Position numbers and translations under genes: made by a program. Positions 60,285-64,000 of a DNA stretch of 64,000 bases are shown piece by piece. The DNA comes from DAOPYU01 sp942493245 (GTDB lineage: Bacteria > Sumerlaeota > Sumerlaeia > UBA8349). The notes under the pieces are model-generated. The model worked only from the letters and a program-made list of their open reading frames with translations, was not told the origin of the DNA and searched no databases. The DNA lies in the NCBI GenBank assembly GCA_942493245.1, contig OW818685.1, positions 5,890,001 to 5,954,000 on the forward strand, in the 5' to 3' direction. Each line of letters opens with the position of its first letter. Within the stretch, counting starts at the first letter, position 1.

Positions 60285-63026
60285 TCAAGGGTACACCATG
60301 TTGGATTTGATGCAGTAAAGAAAAATGGGGGCGGTTCCACCTCCTGCGTTCGTTATGAAGCTGTTGGCGCCACCGTTACAGTATTCAAATTTTCCACCGG
60401 GCGCAGTCCCACGGTCGCCGGCGAAGGAGTAGGTGTCCCCAATACAGGATTTGAAGTATCCACTCGCGGTACCGTTGTAGCCGCCAAAGGCGTAGTCGTC
60501 GCCCGTACAGTTGGTGAAGGTTCCGCTGGCCGTGCCCTGGCCCCCAAAGGCGCTGAAATCGCCCTTACAGTTGGTAAAGGTTCCGCTGGCTGTGCCCCCG
60601 TGGCCGCCGAAGGTGTAGTCGTCGCCCGTACAATCCTTGAAGGTCCCGCTGGCCGTACCGCCCCAGCCGCCAAAGGCCCAGGATCCACCTGTGCAGTTGA
60701 TGAAAGTTCCACTGGCCGTCCCGCCCCAGCCGCCGAAGGCGGAGTCAGTACCCGTGCTGTTTTCGTAGGTTCCTTTGTATTCAATCCCGATTCGCATGGA
60801 CCAGGCATAGTTTAATCGTGCCAGAAAACGGCAATTACGGACTACCGTGGCAGCCAGCGCGGCGGAGGGAAAGTAGGCCGCCGGGTCGGTATTGTTGGTG
60901 ATGACGCCGAAGGTGGGGCGGGTACATTCCACAAAGAGGTTCTCGATCCGGACGTTGTTGGCCGTCTGCATCAGGACGCCGGTGTTGGGCCCGTTGGACG
61001 TGCCGTAAAGGTATTGCTTGTCGCGGTCTTGAGAAAGTCCTTCGACATCTACAAACTCAGTGTCGAGCCTCAGCGCGCCGGTTCCGAAGTCATACTGGCC
61101 GGGGGGCAGAATTACCCCCACCCGGTTCGACGCGGAAAGCGGCTGGCCGTGGGGCGTCAGGGTTTTGGCTCTGTCATAAGCCTCGATCAGGTTGGCGGCA
61201 TTGAGCGTGGCGGTAGTGGTCACACACACCGTCAAGGCGGCTTCTCCCTGATAGTAGGCGTTATCCACGAGGCAGTTGTTGAAGATCCCGCTGGCGGCAC
61301 CTCCCAAACCGCCGAAGGCATATTGGCCGCCCGTACAGTTCGTAAAAGTTCCGCTCGCCGCGCCCCAGCAGCCGAAGGCATATTGGGCGCCCGTGCAGTT
61401 GGTGAAAGTTCCGCTCGCCTTATTCCAGCAACCGAAGGAAGCGACGGTGGCGATGCAGTCGGTGAAGACTCCGCTCGCCGTCCCCACGCCGCCGAAGGCG
61501 CCGTAAAGGCCCGTGCAGCGGGAGAAGCGTCCGTTCGCCAAGCCGTAGTAGCCGCCGAATGCGTAATTTCCTCCTGTGCAATTTGTGAAGGTTCCACTGG
61601 CCGTTCCATAATTTCCTCCGAAGGCGCAGTTGCCGCCTGCGCTCTCTTCGTAGGCCCCTTTGTATTCGATTCCGATTCGCATAGACCAGGCGTTTGTGTT
61701 GTCAGACTCAAAACGGCAATTGCGTACCACGGTGTCTGTCAGGGCGGTGTTGGGAAAATAGGCTGCCGGATCGGTACTGTCCTGAATCAACGCCCCTGTG
61801 GCGCGTGTGCATTCCACGAAGAGGTTTTCGATCCGGACGTTGTTGACGGTCTGTGTCAGAACACCGGTGTTCAGGCCGTTGGACGTTCCGTAGAGGTGTT
61901 GTTTTTCGCGATCTTTCAAGAGGCCTTCGAGATCTACAAACTCGGTGTCAAGCCTCAGTGCTCCGGTTCCGAGATCGTACTGGCCGGGGGGGACGATCAC
62001 GGTGATACGGTTCGATGCGGAAAGCGGTTGGCCGTGGGGAGTCCGAATTTTAGCAGCGGCATAGGCAGCGAGCAAATTGCTGGCATTGATTGTGGGACTT
62101 GAAGTCGTTAGAATCGTCAGGAACGTTTCACCCTGGAGTCGGTAGGCCGTAGTGGCGGTCGCTGCAAAAGTCGCCGTAGTCGCGGTGTCGGAGGAAGCGG
62201 CCTTTGCCGCCGTTTGGGCCACGTCTGCGGTGATCGCAAAAGAGGCAGTCGTCGCCGTGTTTGCCGAAGCGGCGTGGTTGACCGTAATGGTGTCCGGCAC
62301 CTGCGCATCGGTAACCGTGCCGCCGAGGTCGTTGAGGTTGTGGGTGTGTGCGAGGTTGGACTTGGTAGCCAGACCACTGGCGAGTTCCGCATCGGTGGCC
62401 AGATTTCCAGCTGGCACACCGTCGAGGGTTCTGGCGCTCAGTGCAACGGTCGCGGTGGTGGCTGTATCGGCCTGTTTTGCCGTATTGACCGAACCCGCAG
62501 TGACCGCATAGGTGGCGGTGGTGGCAAGGTCGGCCCGGAGGGCAATGGAAGCCAATTCGGAGTTCAAGGCGATAGCCGCGGTGGTGGCGGTGTCAGCCGT
62601 CTGGGCGGAAAGCGCATGGGCGGCGCGCTGGGTGAAAAGCACGCTGTGGACCGCGACGCGCTTCGGGAAAATGTCGCCCGGGTTAATTGAGGCGTCGGGC
62701 GAGGCGGCGCTGTCCACTGCCAGTTCGTACCACACCGCGCCCGGGGCGGCGAGGACCTCGGCGGGCGGGGTCAGTTCGATCGCGAAACGTCCGGACGCTT
62801 CAGCCAGAAAGACGCCATTGAAGGCGCTTCCGAGCGCGTTCCCGCCAGTTTCGTCGTCGTAGAACTGCACGCGCCAGACGCGCACGCCCACAAGCGCCTT
62901 GCCGTCGGTCCCGGCGAGGGATCCCTGGATGCTGATCGTCGGGGGAATGGCCCAGACGGCGATATTTGAAAGAAGCGCAAACAGAAAGGTGCAGAGAACC
63001 CTATTCAACCAAGGGTTGCAGAACAT
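60285..63026 (-). CDS. Large secreted beta-solenoid protein with duplicated pectate-lyase-like modules and 20-residue repeats
   Basis: A 913-residue protein. ATG 63026 follows GGCGAGGTG and opens a signal peptide (MFCNPWLNRVLCTFLFALLSNIAVWA). Residues 27-135 are a beta-sandwich-like N-terminal domain. Residues 135-295 are Ala/Thr-rich quasi-heptads (TADTATTA repeated), like phage-fibre stalks. Then a module of about 160 residues (NAANLIEAYDRAKTLTPHGQ, RVGVILPPGQYDFGTGALRL, NNVRIENLFVECTR) occurs twice, near 300-460 and 590-750. Each copy is followed by about six copies of a 20-residue unit, GTASGTFTNCTGDDYAFGG. Such modules build right-handed beta-helices. No catalytic acid cluster is obvious, so a surface fibre or adhesin is at least as likely as a lyase. 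It is probably secreted; there is no clear C-terminal sorting signal. Confidence 0.75.
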   Translation of the reverse strand: MFCNPWLNRVLCTFLFALLSNIAVWAIPPTISIQGSLAGTDGKALVGVRVWRVQFYDDETGGNALGSAFNGVFLAEASGRFAIELTPPAEVLAAPGAVWYELAVDSAASPDASINPGDIFPKRVAVHSVLFTQRAAHALSAQTADTATTAAIALNSELASIALRADLATTATYAVTAGSVNTAKQADTATTATVALSARTLDGVPAGNLATDAELASGLATKSNLAHTHNLNDLGGTVTDAQVPDTITVNHAASANTATTASFAITADVAQTAAKAASSDTATTATFAATATTAYRLQGETFLTILTTSSPTINASNLLAAYAAAKIRTPHGQPLSASNRITVIVPPGQYDLGTGALRLDTEFVDLEGLLKDREKQHLYGTSNGLNTGVLTQTVNNVRIENLFVECTRATGALIQDSTDPAAYFPNTALTDTVVRNCRFESDNTNAWSMRIGIEYKGAYEESAGGNCAFGGNYGTASGTFTNCTGGNYAFGGYYGLANGRFSRCTGLYGAFGGVGTASGVFTDCIATVASFGCWNKASGTFTNCTGAQYAFGCWGAASGTFTNCTGGQYAFGGLGGAASGIFNNCLVDNAYYQGEAALTVCVTTTATLNAANLIEAYDRAKTLTPHGQPLSASNRVGVILPPGQYDFGTGALRLDTEFVDVEGLSQDRDKQYLYGTSNGPNTGVLMQTANNVRIENLFVECTRPTFGVITNNTDPAAYFPSAALAATVVRNCRFLARLNYAWSMRIGIEYKGTYENSTGTDSAFGGWGGTASGTFINCTGGSWAFGGWGGTASGTFKDCTGDDYTFGGHGGTASGTFTNCKGDFSAFGGQGTASGTFTNCTGDDYAFGGYNGTASGYFKSCIGDTYSFAGDRGTAPGGKFEYCNGGANSFITNAGGGTAPIFLYCIKSNMVYP

Positions 63027-63387
63027 AAGAAACACCTCGCCTTCGAATAACCGCAGGATAATTCTTTGTCGAAAACTCTCGGGAGAGCAACCCGTGGGAA
63101 AAGCGAGTTTGGATTCTCCAGGAATTCTACAGGGATATCAGCGTAATAGAAAGGGGTCTTAACATCAAGGAAATCCCAATAGTTCATCAGATGTACAACG
63201 CGAGGGGACGTTCAAAAGCGATTTTGGAACCCTCCTGCAATTCGAAACGGGGGTTTTGCTTCTTCCTTGAAATACGGGCCCCGCTCTGGGATAGTCGGAT
63301 GGCGCTTCAAACCGGGTTGTCCCAGTGTTGTGTCCCTGTGGACTAAAACAGAACTCTATCGTGAGAAACAAGGAATTAGAGACAATC
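63027..63387. other. 361-bp divergent intergenic stretch
   Basis: Separates the solenoid gene (minus) from the methyltransferase gene (plus) and should contain both promoters. I see no gene, long hairpin or recognised repeat in it. Confidence 0.45.
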
Positions 63388-64000
63388 ATGAGCGTACCGG
63401 AATATGTCCACGGTTACTCGCCGCGCGAGGGCGAACGGCTGGCCGATCAGGCGGCCACGGTCGAACAATTGCTCCACCACGACACGGTCTATCCCCCCGG
63501 CAGCCGGGTGCTCGAAGCGGGGTGCGGCATCGGCGCCCAGACCGCGATCCTGTGCCGGAATCACCCGGAGGCGCTTTTCACCTCGATTGATCGCTCCGCC
63601 GAATCGCTTGAAGCCGCCCGCGACCGCGCCAGGCGCGAAGGGTTGACCAACGCGACCTTCCAGCAGGCGGATATTTTCAATCTGCCCTTTCCCGAGGCGA
63701 GCTTCGACCACGTGTTTGTCTGTTTCGTCCTTGAACATCTGGCCGATCCTGTCGGAGCGCTTCGGTGTCTGATGCGCGTGTTGCGGCCCGGTGGAACCCT
63801 GACGGCCATCGAGGGGGACCACGGTTCGGCGTTTTTTCACCCCCGCAGCGAGAAGGCGTGGCGGACGATTCAGTGTCAGATCGACCTTCAGGCCCGCGCC
63901 GGGGGCAATTCCCTGATCGGACGGCAGTTGTACCCGCTGTTGAGCGCGGCGGGATTGCGCCAGGTTGCCGTGTCGCCGCGCCAGGTGTACGCCGATCCCT
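63388..64000 (+). CDS. SAM-dependent class I methyltransferase, 3' end outside window
   Basis: The frame is open from ATG 63388 to the window edge (204 residues). VLEAGCGIGAQTAIL is the SAM-binding motif I, SIDRSAESLEAARDRA the acidic loop, FQQADIFNLPFPEASFDHVF motif II/III, and RVLRPGGTLTAIEGDHGS motif post III. The N-terminal pattern EYVHGYSPREGERLADQAATVEQLLHHDT is typical of a ubiE-like group with unknown substrates. An AAGGA lies 12 bases upstream. Confidence 0.88.
   Translation, partial: MSVPEYVHGYSPREGERLADQAATVEQLLHHDTVYPPGSRVLEAGCGIGAQTAILCRNHPEALFTSIDRSAESLEAARDRARREGLTNATFQQADIFNLPFPEASFDHVFVCFVLEHLADPVGALRCLMRVLRPGGTLTAIEGDHGSAFFHPRSEKAWRTIQCQIDLQARAGGNSLIGRQLYPLLSAAGLRQVAVSPRQVYADP

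Noticed and set aside
60330..61640. Units of about 60 bp repeated in tandem, CRISPR-like at first sight
   Set aside because: They lie in one open frame and translate to the 20-residue solenoid repeat; spacers are not unique and no cas genes are present.

Overview
The window is a 64 kb piece of a GC-rich bacterial chromosome. An AcrB-type RND pump with its adaptor and a lipoprotein outer-membrane channel (lipobox LSLGC), plus an LPS-kinase-like gene, indicate a Gram-negative envelope. RNase Y, HPr kinase/phosphorylase, a GatA amidase, paired Agl23-like/YYY-type giant membrane proteins, discoidin-bearing glycosidases and many dispersed palindromic repeats suggest an uncultured PVC-like or neighbouring phylum (Lentisphaerota, Kiritimatiellota, Hydrogenedentota or Sumerlaeota are candidates). 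No rRNA or other decisive marker is present, so the phylum is a guess. I found no CRISPR array and no tRNA or rRNA gene.

Layout. 1-2.4 kb: the 3' part of a ketosynthase-like protein without catalytic residues, a decayed MntA/HepT toxin-antitoxin pair, and a tandem pair of paralogous membrane zinc-ribbon proteins. 2.6-4.0 kb: a complete IS3-family element. 4.0-8.5 kb: a secreted GH43 glycosidase with a discoidin domain nested in its catalytic propeller. It is flanked by a full DUF3352-like gene and a duplicated scrap of that gene's 3' end. 8.9-13.7 kb: rny, hprK, a YdjM-like membrane protein and a second secreted glycosidase. 13.7-16.5 kb: mosaic repeats, a complete ISL3-family element lodged in the terminator of rplS, and rplS. 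16.7-26.7 kb: a family 2 glycosyltransferase with a small membrane partner, the Agl23-like/YYY pair, and a secreted S9 peptidase. 27-30.5 kb: an OmpR-type two-component system with a five-repeat PepSY-like protein. 30.6-40.9 kb: mazG, pyrE, a heme-motif/beta-propeller/TPR protein, a sugar-nucleotide epimerase, rarA and glycogen phosphorylase. 41-47 kb: an RND efflux operon. 47.4-54.1 kb: an ion channel, a SpoIIAA-like protein, a YfhO-like gene cut in two by a third IS, and an LPS-kinase-like gene. 54.6-64 kb: gatA, an alpha/beta hydrolase with a translationally coupled small membrane protein, half-size TauE, an ADP-ribosylglycohydrolase, a large secreted beta-solenoid repeat protein, and the start of a methyltransferase.

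The themes are extracellular glycan turnover (two glycosidases, discoidin domains, a beta-solenoid), envelope glycosylation (GT2, Agl23-like/YYY, YfhO-like, epimerase, LPS kinase-like) and central housekeeping. Three IS elements from three families all keep exact target-site duplications, so transposition looks recent. Several kinds of short palindromic repeat fill intergenic spaces, and one lies in frame inside a membrane-protein gene.
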